This document shows positions 51,767 to 63,110 of a DNA stretch of 64,000 bases, piece after piece. Position 1 is the first letter of the stretch. Every line of letters starts with the position of its first letter. The notes beneath the pieces are model-generated. The model searched no databases. It was given only the letters and a program-made list of their open reading frames with translations, and was not told the DNA's origin. A program made the translations under genes and the position numbers. The stretch spans positions 95,773,650 to 95,837,649 of the forward strand of contig OY757011.1 in NCBI GenBank assembly GCA_963580285.1, written 5' to 3'. The DNA comes from Lucinisca nassula. Taxonomy: Eukaryota > Mollusca > Bivalvia > Lucinida > Lucinidae.

Positions 51767-52806
51767 AAACTATCTGCCATTGGTAGATGGTTAGTTGACT
51801 ACAACCAAAACAGAACCGAAACATTGCTTCTGAGTCGTAAAAGTAATGGGATGAATCACCTGGAATTTTACTTAAACGCGGTTACAATAAACGAAGTAAC
51901 TTCACACAAGCATCTAGGACTGATCTTTTCAAAGCGTTGTGACTGGCAAAACCATATCGACTATATTTAAGATAACACTTGAATTCCCACAGAAGTCTGG
52001 AATTTAAAGAAAATCTCTTTAAAAATATGTTTCTTTCATTCGCTCTCTTTTAGAATATGCAGACGTTGTTTTGGTCAACTGCACCCAGCAAAAATGTAAG
52101 TCTTTTGGGACAATAAAACTCGAAGCTGGTAGAATTGTTTCTGGGATCTTAAACTTGAAGAGGTAGACAAACTCAATGCAGAACTTAGCTGGTTAAGGCT
52201 ATAAAAGCGAAGCAATTTGCATAAACTATATCTGGATTTCAAGATGGAAAACAACCCAACGCCTCTTTTGTATCACATCGTTCCTCCACGTGAAGATATT
52301 TATGCTCACCCATTTCGTAACTCTGATCATTACTTGTCTATAGCTCCTAAGCTACTTGTTTTTTTCCCAAAAAATTTCCAGTCATTGATAATCTTCCAAA
52401 AGCAAAAATGAACGCCACCTCGCTGGCATCGTTTAAACACTTCCTTACACACAATATGCCAAAATCCCCGAGTAGTTTTACTGCGGAGATAGAATATCAC
52501 AGATTCTTCACACTCGTCTAAAAACGGAATATACGCATTAAACCACCACCTGTGGAGAAGAAATCTCATACCAAATTCAAATTATACATCTGGCGAAGCA
52601 GAAATAAATAACCATTTTCTTTAGGTGTGTCCACTATTTAACATGATTCGTGCGGAAATGTTAACCAAAATACGTCAGGATTTACCGCCTAACATTATCG
52701 TCACAACAAGATTGCTTTTGAAAGTTGGCAGCAATATTTCTAATAAAAAAGCACTTGCATTTTAGGGAAGTGCAGACCTATATCACAAAGAACAGTCGAT
52801 TTGCAT
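51767..52806 (+). pseudogene. Non-LTR retrotransposon RT C-terminal relic (CR1/Jockey-like)
   Basis: One frame reads IGRWLVDYNQNRTETLLLSR, then SHKHLGLIF (HKHLGL at about 51905-51922). After frameshifts come RSLLEYADVV-like, FGTIKLEAGRIVSG, KLYLDFKMENNPTPLLYHIV, RWRRN/ LNHHLWRRNL-like and GCPLFNMIRAEMLTKI segments. The order is that of the RT thumb and C-terminal region of CR1/Jockey-type elements. At least five stops or frameshifts are present; the catalytic part is absent. Class assignment is by remembered motif style. Confidence 0.75.
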
Positions 52807-54235
52807 TCTAATAATTGTGCAATTGTAATCGGCGTCGCCTCCTTCTTTTTATTAAAACTCATTTTCTCTTTTTCAAATCGGCCATACACATATAATACTC
52901 TTGGCGGACTCTATGCAAATTGGTTTTCCTACATTTTTTTTCCCGAATTATTTGTCAAATTTTACATTCCATTTTTGAACGTTTTTTAATTCCTACATTT
53001 TCTACCTATGTTCTTTTTTATTATCTGTATCCTTCTTCTATATTATATTGTAACCGTTTTTTTTTTCTAAAAAGAATGATCTGAAAAACTACTTGATTAT
53101 CTGAATTTATACAACATGCAATTCACAACTACCCATTCACAACAAGAGATAATTCGAATAAGCGTATCACCTTTTTTTCAAACCCTGTCATTGTAAATTG
53201 TACATGCACTGTTTTAGTTGATTTGTGAAATAAAATGGATTAATTGTCTACGCCCATGGGCGAAGACATTATAGAGATTGAGTTTAACACGGAAGTACAG
53301 CCATTAGTTACCCACAGTGCAGGTTGACATTTTCATTCTTATGCAACACAACAAGTATAAGCTTTCACAAGAAAACAGGCAGCCCATATCAAGTGTAAGC
53401 TTTCACACAAAAATAGGCCGGTGGACAGAGCTCTGGCACAGAATTGCTATTACATTTGTACAAGCCTATATTTGCTGTCATATTGTACAGGCTAATACAA
53501 AAAAATATACATCTACAAACTCTCGATCACGACGGACCACTGCTTATCCTATAAGCTATTCAGCAGCCTTCGGCTCTGGTGAGCTAAAAAAGCTTACCTC
53601 GCCGTTAGCAAACGTTTAGGTTTAATCTTCAATTAGTCTTCTATGAAGTCTAACTTAACAAACAGTTTTCAAGCATTCAATTTGAAAGATGTCACAAGCA
53701 TACACGTGCCTTTTTAAAGATGAAAAAGTACTTTTTCAGAATATAACAACATTTTTAGGCATTATACTTCAGTCAGCAGGATGACAAATTAGAATATTGC
53801 CAAAGACAGTTGATTGTATAAAAAACATTTCAGAGATATGCCTCTAGACATTCACATTTAATATGTGCTAAGCGTAGACCTAGCTTTTTGTAAAAAGCTA
53901 TACTTGTAATGTTTTAACAAACAACTAGTCTGTCATGGGTAAGTTGGCAAACATTTGGCTGGTGTTTTAGTGCCAATATAACGTCTTCAAAGGTAATATA
54001 TAGGACTTACATCTGGATAAAACACCTAGCTTTGTATGAATGAATTTACCTTATCTATTACAGCTGTAATAGATATCTAGGTATCATTTGCAACACAGCG
54101 ATACCCTGGCGGACGGGCGGGCTGGCAGGCCGTCGTCGCTGTTAGGTTCTTTCTAGCAGTCTTATCATCACGTTTGAGGAAGGGAGGGCAGATGTTTCCA
54201 CCTATTAAGCGCGTGTCGTTTTACTTGTCATCTAG
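52807..54235. other. Possible retrotransposon 3' region, then unassigned
   Basis: T-rich sequence to about 53250, ending GTGAAATAAAATGGATTAAT, could be the 3' untranslated region of the preceding relic. Beyond it, a short direct repeat (AGTATAAGCTTTCACAAGAA / AGTGTAAGCTTTCACACAAA near 53350-53410) is the only structure seen. Confidence 0.4.
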
Positions 54236-54501
54236 GAGTTTTTTTAAGCCATTTGGTACCGGAAACCGCAAATCGGGTACCCTGGCAAACAGTGTAGGCC
54301 GCGATCAGACGCCGCGTTCTGGCAAACAGTGCAGGCGCGATCAGACGCCACAGAACGCGGCGTCTGATCAGAGCCTCCACTGTTTGCAAACAGTTCAGCA
54401 GTTTTCAAATAAATTTTTAAGACACCCCTTAATTTTGAAATGAACTGCTGATACATGTATATATAAGGAGGAAGATTCCATTTGGTACAAAAGGGGTTAA
54501 T
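54236..54501. mobile_element. MITE-H with internally duplicated hairpin arm
   Basis: CCATTTGGTACCGGAAACCG to TTCCATTTGGTACAAAAGGG. CGCGATCAGACGCC occurs twice (near 54301 and 54336) before GGCGTCTGATCAGAGCC. Confidence 0.83.
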
Positions 54502-54944
54502 CTTCATCCTGTTGCCTATGTTGGGCTACATCCTGAAAACGAGACTCTTCCTGGAATCGTCGATTAACTATTTTCCATTTAAACTTGTCAGTTTCAAATA
54601 AACTGATCTAACATGGCCAAGTCAAGTAAAAAGCAACAACAAATTGGTTTCAGTAAACTTCTCCTGCAGTTATTTAGTTGTACATTTCTTTTCTGATGAT
54701 AACCATAATCTAACACCCTGGTGACGCCATCAACCTTTGGAGAATCACTTAGCGGTCTGCATTTTTACGTACTTGGACTTTATTTTCGGTGGGCGGGTTT
54801 TGACTTTTCATATTAAACTGCATATTAATGTGACCGTTGTGTCTTTTATTCAAGACATAGGAGATACGAACTGTACGTTTGATTCCTGGTATTTCTTGGC
54901 GCTTTAAGGCGTGCAATGTATAAAGGTTCCAGCGTTAAGGCTTA
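54502..54944. other. Unassigned sequence
   Basis: Nothing recognised. Confidence 0.4.
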
Positions 54945-55488
54945 CTGAGAAATAGGGAGAATTTAATTTTATGTAATGTTGGTTGGTGCCCGATGCTCTA
55001 TCTCTGGTTGAGTCCGTCCGAGTCTAACTATTTGTTTTGTTTTGCTCCACCATTTCAGTGGTTTCTTGCTGTCGAGTCCTCATAGATGTCTTTGTGGTTG
55101 TTTAATTTTTGTGTTCCCGGAGATGTTGCACTGATGGATTATGAGGCCTTCATACGGACTGAACAAATTATTTGTCTAAATCGCGACGGAAGGGCGAGGA
55201 TTGCGGCCGCGTAAAATCGATTCCAGGCCCCACTCCCCAGCGGAATTCGTTTTACAGACCGTTCCAAGTCGGTTCTTCTGCCACGGTTTATTTATGTTAT
55301 GCTTTGTCTTTGAGTGTGTGAATTGCTTGTTTTGTTTTCTGTTCTATTGGGTAGCCAATTGGTCATTTTATGGTGGGAGAGTAACTGTCATTTGGGCTTT
55401 CCGCTATTGAGGTTTCCATTAGGGCCAGGTTGTTTTATGTTTGTGTTTCTTACCTTTGGTGTCTCTGATGGGAGCTTTGGGTTAATTT
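54945..55488 (+). mobile_element. Family I copy 6, longest
   Basis: Begins AGGTTCCAGCGTTAAGG, which overlaps the last codons of the RT ORF in copy 1 (GGTTCCAGCGTGAAG), and runs to GGGAGCTTTGGGTTAATT. The final ~35 bases of the family end are missing. It confirms that Family I is joined to the RT ORF 3' end. Confidence 0.82.
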
Positions 55489-56049
55489 ATTCTGTTTTGA
55501 AACTTTAATTAAATCCCTTCGTCTACAATGAATGTACAAGGCAACAAATGAGCCAGTGAGAAGAAAGGCGAAAACAGTGACAGAAAAGTTAACTGTGCTA
55601 TTTGTGACACTCATTGTTCTGAACACGGTAACATGCATAGTTTTTATGCATGTCAAATTTAGATATCTAACTAAACCACTTGGTGTCTTTGGTACAGATA
55701 TGCACAGTCTGAAAAGAAGGCTATACATTAAAATACGTAGTACATTCTATTATGTATCCAAAACTGTAACGTTGTTTTGCTGATGATAATTTGTAATAAT
55801 AGTCTTATTTTTACACCATAGGTTGTTTGTGCTCGTAAGCTAACGGGTACCGACATAAAATGAACTATAATTCGTCTGGTATTACTGACAATGATCAATC
55901 ATAATCACTTGCGAGTAATGCTAATGATTGTATGTTCTAAGATGACCAGTTCTACATCTGAACTGTCTGTTACAACAAAGGTTAGAAGAAGGCTCTGTTC
56001 GTGATTCCTTAGCTCTGGCTTTGCGTTTTTGCGCTGTGTGCGTTTCTAT
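55489..56049. other. Unassigned sequence
   Basis: An 83-codon frame at 55532-55783 has one hydrophobic stretch (near LTVLFVTLIVLNTVTCIVF) but no family resemblance. Treated as chance. Confidence 0.35.
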
Positions 56050-56337
56050 TGCATTAGGAAAACATGTCCGTAAGAAATAATAGCGCCCAACATGGTGTCA
56101 GAAAATGATTAATATTAGGTAAAAATGATAACATCTTTATTATTTTTGCTTTCAACATATATTGTGGGTGCTCGTTAGAACCGCCTCAATGAGGCGGTTC
56201 TAACGAGTACCCACAATCTAGGTTTTTGAGCAAAAATAAGGCAGATAATGTTTTCCCCCGTAAACCCCAATTTTTTCTTTATAAAGTGGGGTCTAGGGGG
56301 GGGGGTCTTCGTTTCACGGACTTGTTATCGTGATGGG
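56050..56337. mobile_element. MITE-A3 copy
   Basis: GCATTAGGAAAACATGTCCG to CACGGACTTGTTATCGTGAT. A near-perfect hairpin at about 56158-56222 and CCCAACATGGTGTCAGAAAA. Confidence 0.87.
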
Positions 56338-56896
56338 CTTCGCTATTTCTCTTTGCCTCACCCCTTCAGATGAGGCCTCACAACTTTGTTCTGTCCTGTG
56401 CAACATGTTCCCACGACTCTGTTGGTATGTTGAAGTTCTTAAGGGAGGCTTTGAGAATGTCCTTGTGACGCTTCTTCCGACCACGATTGGAGCCCTTGCG
56501 TCTTTCTAATTCTCCCTAGAGAATTGGCTTTGGCAAGGTTCCTTTGGAATCCTGGTATTTTTAATGAACGGTTCATCTTAACTATGTTAGTTTCAGAAGC
56601 GTATGCACGCTCTGCATTCCTGCCTTTTTTCAGGATTTCAGTGTCAGGAATACTGCCTTAAAGCTTAATCTTTAAGAGTTTTCAAATACAGCTTGTATGG
56701 AATTAATTCAGTCTTTCAGTGCCGTTTGTATACTGTTCATGCTTCACATGTATATAGTAGTGTTGGCAGCACCACAGCTCCGATGACTTTTAGTTTTGTG
56801 TCAAGCCTGATTCCACTTCGATCCCAAACACTAACTACCCCGTAGTCGGTCAAACGCCGCGCTAGCTTTGGCAATCCTGGCATTGGCTTCGTACGG

Positions 56897-57240
56897 AGGA
56901 AACGGCGAGGATTGTGGCCCTGTAAAATCAATTTAAGCCCCACAGTGGAATTCATTTTACTGACCGTTCCAATGCGGTTCTTCTGTAGCGGTTTATTTAT
57001 GTTATGGTTTGTCTTTGAGTGTTTGTATCGCTTGTATTATTTTGTTTTGGATAGCCAAGTAGCCATTTTGTGGGAAAGTAACTGTCCTTTTGGCTTTCCG
57101 CTATTGATATTTCCAATGGGGTCCGTTGTTTCATGTTTGTGTTTCTTTCCCTTTGGTGTCTCTGATGGGAGCTACGGGTTTATTGTATCGATTCCTGATC
57201 ATCGCATTCACTTCTATTTTGCATATCAGAGCTGTTTTGC
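56897..57240 (+). mobile_element. Family I copy 7, inside the RT relic
   Basis: GGCGAGGATTGTGGCCCTG to CATCGCATTCACTTCTATTT. Opposite in strand to the RT. TTCGT-like bases occur at both outer edges (near 56890 and 57737). Confidence 0.82.
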
Positions 57241-57299
57241 TTGTTCCGTGTGGTGGCTATAAAAGGTCTCCCCGTACATGCATTTAATGTTCTAATCTT

Positions 57300-57733
57300 T
57301 CCAATCCTCAAGGATTGCTTTTACACCGTTGTTTCCTCTCTGTGGTTGTTTGATTTGTTTATGTTGCACTGATGATATAGTTGGCCATCATGCGGACTGA
57401 ACAAATTATGTGTCTAAATCGCGACGGAAGTAAGGGCGATGATTGTGGCCACGAAAAAATCGATTTAATCCCCCGAGTGGAATTTGTTTCACTGACCGTC
57501 CCAAGGCGGTTCTTCTGTTGCGGTTTATTTTTTGTTATGTTTTGTTTTTGAGTGTTTGTATCGCTTATATCATTTTATTTTGGATAGCCATTTTGTGGGA
57601 AAGTAAGTTTCCTTTTGGCTTTCCGCTATTGATGTTTCCATTAGGGTCTGTTGTTTCATGTTTGTGTTTCGTTCCCTTTGGTGTATCTAATGGGAGTTGT
57701 GGGTTAATTGTATCGATTCCTGATCATTGCCTT
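57300..57733 (+). mobile_element. Family I copy 8, inside the RT relic
   Basis: Starts further 5' (TTTCCTCTCTGTGGTTGTTT) and ends GATCATTGCCTTCTA. It lies in tandem with copy 7, with about 60 bp of unrelated sequence between them. Confidence 0.82.
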
Positions 57734-58507
57734 CTATTCGTTATCAATATGCACGGCATTTGACAGTGTGCTTCCAGAGTAGGTGACCCTATCTACCACT
57801 TTCAATTTTTGACCTTTCACTGCAATGGTCGGCTCCTTGTAAGGCTTGCCAGGCGCTGGTTGACAGGTCGCCTCAGTCTTTTTGATGTTGATTATGAGAT
57901 CATGGCTGTCACAGAAGTAAGATACTTCATCTACACTATTTTGCATCTTATTTTCTGTTGTAGCACTCTTTACCATGTCATCTGCAAAGAGGAACTCATC
58001 TGCTCCTTAGATTTGGCTTGTAATATTTTAAGGCTGACCAGCTTCCCAGCAAAGCGACATCCAACAAGTGTGACATTGTCACAATCCTGGAAAGTATCTG
58101 TGAGCATGGCAGAAATATTATGCTGAACAGTGTTAGGTCTAGTACACACCGTTGCTTGTAATGCTTGACTCCATTTGTCACAGGGAAAACTCACCGTCAT
58201 TTTGGTTCCCTACAAGCATACCATCGTGAAACTAACTCACCATTGCTATGAACTTGGTTGCACAACCAAACTTCACCATATTTTTCCAAAGACACTTACC
58301 TCTGACTGTGTTAAATGTTTTGGTAAGGTCAATAACGGTCATTTCGAGGTCCATATTCAGTTCCTAGCATTTTTCTTGAAGCTGCCCTGCTGTGAAGGCA
58401 TGTCAATTGTTCCTCCGTCCTTTCTGAATAAACACTGGGGTTCTAGTTGAAGCCCTGACTGTTCAAGGAGTTCATTCAGTGGGTTAAGTAGGACTCTTCC
58501 AAGTCGC

Positions 58508-58799
58508 AACCGCCAATCGGAGCTTGGGGAAATTAAATGGGCTGCATGGCGCTACCACGCAGAGCTTAAACTGACCACACATGAGTAATGGTAGACCGTT
58601 TAGAAGGACTAAGCCTGTCCAGGCAAAGTGGTGTAGTCAAACCTTCCCATGCATAAAAACATTTGTGTTGCTTTGGGCAGCAGGGCTGGAGGCATCATTT
58701 CATATAAATGGCGAGTAAAAGTCCCACACAATTAGAAGCAAAGTGTCCAAAATGACCTAAATAGTGTTGACGGGAACGTTTAACCTCAGTCAAACAAAC
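58508..58799 (+). mobile_element. SINE-3, diverged
   Basis: CGCCAATCGGAGCTTGGGG to ACGTTTAACCTCAGTCAAAC. It abuts the 5' break of the RT relic. Confidence 0.82.
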
Positions 58800-58960
58800 G
58801 ACTTTGCAATTACTTTCCCCCCTGTACTGGACAATAAAGAGATGCCACGACTGTGACTGTCGCAGGCCAGAGAATTGCCTTTCCGATTGACTAGCTGAAT
58901 AATGAAGCCACGCCATATCTCTATAATACAATGTAAAAAAAACAGCCATTATGTGTTTTT

Positions 58961-60687
58961 ATCCCCACGCTTTTAAAATAAGTGTTCGGGGATATTGGGA
59001 ACGCCTCCGTCCGTCTGTCCGTCCGTCCATTCGTCCGTCCGTCTGTCCGTCATGCTATCTCCTCCTTAAGGTATATGCAAATGTCAACCAGACACGTGAG
59101 CTAAAATTTACGGTTGTTTATAATGTCGACAAGTTTCTAGAAAAGCAACTCATAATGTTCCAAATTATATGAATAATCATAAAATATGCTTATTAAAAAG
59201 TGTATTTCTGTTTTTAGAAGAAAAAATAATAAATTACTTTATTAGAAAATTACCTTTCAAAATGGTCAATTTTTGAACATCGGTTTCTCCATTGTCCTTC
59301 CTCGGAAACATTCAGTTTTTACATTAACCTAAAGTATATTCCATGTCCTAGCAAGGACGAGAAGTAGTTTTTCCAAAAACTTCCACAATAACAATATATC
59401 CATTCTTTTAAACACCCATCGAACGGTCATTTCGACAGCCATTACTGTATACATGGTTGGTAAATTCTCCAGGTAAAACAGGGGTATAAACATGCTAATC
59501 GTGGGTAAAAATATCCTGCACAACGGATTTTATTCTAAGTATTTTTATGCCTAGATCATGATTTCCTTTATTCTTCCGTTAAGTTGGTAAATATTATTAT
59601 GCATTAAATAAATACAAGAGGGGAAAATTGTTTGATTTGTCCAAAAGCCGTAATAACGATTTGACAGAATTTTTATTATCGCTACGCTTATTTACCCCAG
59701 TGCTAAATTTAATCCGTGCGTCATACTGTGTACATGGATGTCAATGTATAGTGAACTCTACATGTTGATAGGGGTTCTATCGGCATGGATATAATGTTAT
59801 AATGCCAGTTTTTGGAAAAATCACGTCTCGTCGTTGCTAGTACACACACTAAAGTATATTTTGGTGTAAAAATGGTATGTTTCTAATGAAGGACAATGGA
59901 GAAACATACGTTCAAAAATGGACCATTTTTAAATGTAATTTTCTTACAAAGTGAACATTTATTTTTTTCTTCCAACAACAAAAATACATTTTAAATATGC
60001 ATGTTTTATATTTATTCTTTTAATTTGGAACATCATTGGTTGTTTTTCTAGAACTATGTCAACATGCTAAACACCCATGAATTTTAGCCCACGTGCCAGG
60101 AAGACATTTCCATAGTCCTTAACCACTAGTCGGAATGTAACCAAATTTGGTACACAGCTTCCTTACATAATGAGGGAGTGCAACGTCACATTTATTTTTG
60201 GCCCCGCCCCCAGGGGCCTTGGGGAGGGGTCAAAAGGGCAAATATCAAAATATCAATTAAATTCAATTTCAAAATCAGTCTTATGGATTTTGAAACCAAA
60301 CTTTGCATAAGTACTGATTAATGATATAAGTGACACATATTGAACGGGATTTCGGCTGCGACCCCTGGGTCATGCCCAAGGGGTCGGCCTGGGGGCGGTC
60401 AGGGGGTCAAAATTCAAATTTTACCGAAGAAATCATATTGAATATCAAATTGAAGGGGGTGATTAGTAGAATACAATACAAGTAAAATTTTGACCCTGGG
60501 GTCAGATTGGGACCCTGGGGGAGGGGTCAAAGGGTCAAAATTTAAATTTTTTTGAATATAGTCATGTGGCATATCAAAGGGCATGATTAGTAGAATATCA
60601 TACAGGTAATAGTTTGACCCTGGGGTCAAATAAGGGCCCAGGGTGAGGGTTTTTGGTACTTGGCCCCTCTGTAGAAAGCGTGGGGAT
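58961..60687. mobile_element. 1.7 kb element with TCCCCACGCTTT inverted ends and inner ~1 kb palindrome
   Basis: Ends ATCCCCACGCTTT and AAAGCGTGGGGAT. A (GTCC)n tract lies at 59003-59050. The arms at about 59065-59340 and 59860-60135 are complementary over a long stretch (CACGTGAGCTAAAATTTACG with its inverse, ATGTTCCAAATT with AATTTGGAACAT, GAAACAT/ATGTTTC blocks). The right third repeats GGGGTCAAA-type segments near 60230, 60400, 60525 and 60625. No ORF. Confidence 0.75.
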
Positions 60688-60813
60688 TTGCGATGGCGCG
60701 CCATCGACAGTATTCTAGTTTCTTTTAATCCTGCTCAAAGACATATGTCATCGTTGTGCTCCGCCCATCTTTTAAAGATAGTCTCTTTGTCAGTCAGAAG
60801 ACAAGTTGATAGT

Positions 60814-61245
60814 ACAGTAAAATTCCGCTATTAAGGTGAATGGGAACACCTGGCACATTTTTCGGCCATTTTTCAAAGGGAGACAACTTTTGGGACTTCC
60901 TGTTTGCTTTTCTATAAGACCTTATCCACTGAAAAAGGGGTCTACTCTTAAAGGAAAGAATTTGCTCCTCTGGAGCAAATTCTTTCCTTTAAGAGTTGAC
61001 CCCTATTGACAAGGGAGACAAAAATACTTTTGCAGGAGTTGCCTTCCCTGAAGGTGCTCCCATTCCCCTTAAGGCCACCTAAAATTAAGACTAATTGCAA
61101 GTTAGAAAGCTTATTTGGTAGGTTGCAGTTATTCTTTCTTTGTGTTTTCTGCATACAGTGTCCACTGGTCAAAGACCACCAAAAGTGGTCTTAAGACCGC
61201 TTAAGAACAGTCCCAAAGGTTGCCTTAATATAGGAATTGTACTGT
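60814..61245. mobile_element. MITE-J copy with nested element L
   Basis: Termini ACAGTAAAATTCCGCTATTA and (reversed) ACAGTACAATTCCTATATTA. Element L sits inside. Confidence 0.8.
60926..61012. mobile_element. Element L palindrome
   Basis: AAAAAGGGGTCTACTCTTAA ... GAATTTGCTCCTCTGGAGCA ... TTAAGAGTTGACCCCTA, almost perfectly self-complementary. It is followed by ACTTTTGCAGGAGTTGC, as in the 38890 copy. Confidence 0.82.
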
Positions 61246-61574
61246 CTTTTCAATCGGGCTCTGGCGGCATCTGTCAATGAGGATGCTACCTCAGATGGAA
61301 TTTAATGCTCCCAGTCGTTACTGAAACTTTGAAAGCAATACAATTTCCGTCATCTGGCAAGGTTCCAGGATCAGACGCAACAAGAACACCTGTTGAGATC
61401 CACAAAGCAGTCGGCACACATGACATAGTTATTTCCCGTGGAGAAACATTGGCGTCGTTAACGCTGATTTTAGCCGCAGCATGAATAAACGTATACAAAT
61501 GTCCACGTAAACAGTGAAGGGTCAGACCAGCCTATGCGAGTAGCCACTGGGTGATTCCGTTATCGAAAAAGGCA

Positions 61575-61868
61575 GACTTTAACCCCCCAGTGGAATTCGT
61601 TTCCGCTGACCGTTCCAGGGCGGTTCTTCTGTCGCCGTTTGTTTTTGTTATGGTTTGTCTATGGTTGTTTATGTCACTTGTGTTTATTTATTTTGGATGG
61701 CCTATTGGCCATTTTGTGGCGAAGGTGGCTGCCATTTTGGCTTTCAGCTGTTGGTGTTTCTGTTGGGATCTGTTGCTTCATGTTTGAGTTTCTTTCCCTT
61801 TGTTGTCTTGCGGGAGCTGTGGGTTAATTGCAACGATTCCTGTTAATTGCCTCCACTTCTATTCTTCA
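61575..61868 (+). mobile_element. Family I copy 9
   Basis: CCCCCCAGTGGAATTCGTTT to TAATTGCCTCCACTTCTATT, 5'-truncated. Confidence 0.82.
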
Positions 61869-62222
61869 TGGGGACTGGGCAAGTTGTTTGCCTTAATCGC
61901 AACGGAAGTAAGGGCGAGGATTCGGGCCACGTAAAATCGATTTAACCCCCCTCCCCCCCCCACCGGTGGAATTCGTTTCCGCTGACCGTTCCAAGGCGGT
62001 TCTTCTGTCGAGTGTTCTTTTTTTTGTTATGTTTTATCTTTGGGTGTTTGTGTCGCTTAAATTATTTTATTTTGAATAGCCTATTGGCCATTTTGTCTAT
62101 CCGCTTTTAATGTTTCAATTGGGGTCTGTTGTTTCATGTTTGTGTTTCTTTCCCTTTGGTGTCTCTGATGGGAGTTGTGGGTTGATTGTATCGATTCCAG
62201 ATCATTGCCTCCACTTCTATTT
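61869..62222 (+). mobile_element. Family I copy 10
   Basis: Head-to-tail with copy 9: GGGGACTGGGCAAGTTGTTT to GATCATTGCCTCCACTTCTA. It begins further 5' than copy 9, so the two are separate truncation products or a rearranged tandem. Confidence 0.82.
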
Positions 62223-62262
62223 TGGTGCATTTGTATCTAGATACAAAATAACTGGACCCCCA

Positions 62263-62542
62263 TTGATACAAACGCCTAGTATATGATTTTGATCCCCTTG
62301 AACGCCACTTTTATATGGTAAAACTCGGAATTTACAGGGACAAACCTTATTTTCCTTATTTCTGCTCTAAAATAAAGATTGTGGGTACTCGTTAGAACCG
62401 CCTCGATGAAGCGGTTCTAACGAGTACCTAAAAACCATATTTAGAGCAGAAACAATAAAAATATCTCGAAAAATATCTAGAAAATTTTCGTTTTCCGGCG
62501 GTAAAGTTTACAATGCATTTGTATAGGCGTGTTTTCATAATG
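62263..62542. mobile_element. MITE-A copy
   Basis: Right terminus GGCGTGTTTTCATAATG is intact. Hairpin GAACCGCCTCGATGAAGCGG; TTTCCGGCGGTAAAGTTTAC. The left terminus is decayed. Confidence 0.83.
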
Positions 62543-62629
62543 TTGTCTGAGGGGTTCGTGTAGGTCATCTTGCACATGGCATATGACTTATCAGAATGCT
62601 TGGTAGTCGTTCTTTGTTATTGAGATCCC

Positions 62630-62912
62630 ATCACAAAAACGCGCAAAATAATTTTGACCCCACTAAACCCCACTGTTATATATTTAAGCTGGGGTTTACA
62701 GAGATAATCAATATTTTTGTCTTATGTCGCTTTAAAAGCATAGAGGGTGGGTACCTGTTACTACCCGCCGCGATGAGGCGCTTATAACAAGTACCAATAC
62801 TTTATTTTTAGAGCAGACATATGATAATATATCAGGATATTTTTTGTCTGAAAATTTCATTTTTTGTGGAAAATATTCTCAGTATATTTGATTATTCGTG
62901 TTTTCGTAAATA
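62630..62912. mobile_element. MITE-A, diverged
   Basis: CACAAAAACGCGC, CCCCACTGTTATATATTTAA, a decayed hairpin (GGGTACCTGTTACTACCCGC) and the end TATTCGTGTTTTCGTAAAT. Confidence 0.72.
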
Positions 62913-62919
62913 AATGTAC

Positions 62920-63110
62920 TTTTGCTTTCGTTCCATGACGCTGGTTCAGACTTCGGACTTGTTAATATCTCGAAACTCTTTCCAAGAGGGCTTGAACACC
63001 CGTGTGTCATTATAGGAATCTCATATTGGGCTATGTTGTAGACTCGGTTCCGCTGAGCACGGTCATCCCTCAGGTTGGAAACGCCCATCTCGACCGAATG
63101 CCTTATTAGA
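62920..63110 (-). other. Exon-like open stretch of unknown nature
   Basis: The minus-strand frame (ATG at 63086-63088) reads MGVSNLRDDRAQRNRVYNIA and continues QYEIPIMTHGCSSPLGKSFE with balanced composition before running into MITE-A sequence below 62912. It is not recognised. It could be a decayed exon, a TE protein fragment or chance. No convincing splice sites were established. Confidence 0.2.

Larger units (their letters stand above)
56340..58490 (-). pseudogene. Non-LTR reverse transcriptase relic, split by Family I
   Basis: Reading the minus strand from about 58490: LEPQCLFRKDGGTIDMPSQQ (RT palm start), DLTKTFNTV, TNGVK...RCVLDLTLFS (frameshifted), EFLFADDMVKSA with catalytic FADD at about 57973-57990, LIINIKKTEATCQPAPGKPY and VDRVTYSGSTLSNAVHIDNE at 57734. 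The frame resumes at 56896 with ANARIAKASA and SGIRLDTKLKVIGAVVLPTL, then a decayed C-terminus with KKRHKDILKASLK-like sequence near 56480. The gap 56897-57733 holds two Family I copies. The palm motifs are collinear with non-LTR RTs. Several frameshifts and stops make it non-functional. Confidence 0.82.

Noticed and set aside
56912..57262. Similar hydrophobic ORFs of 60-116 codons in many Family I copies
   Set aside because: Different copies keep different frames open and none has a consistent start or stop. The sequence lies after the RT stop codon and is better explained as low-stop 3' untranslated sequence shared by descent.
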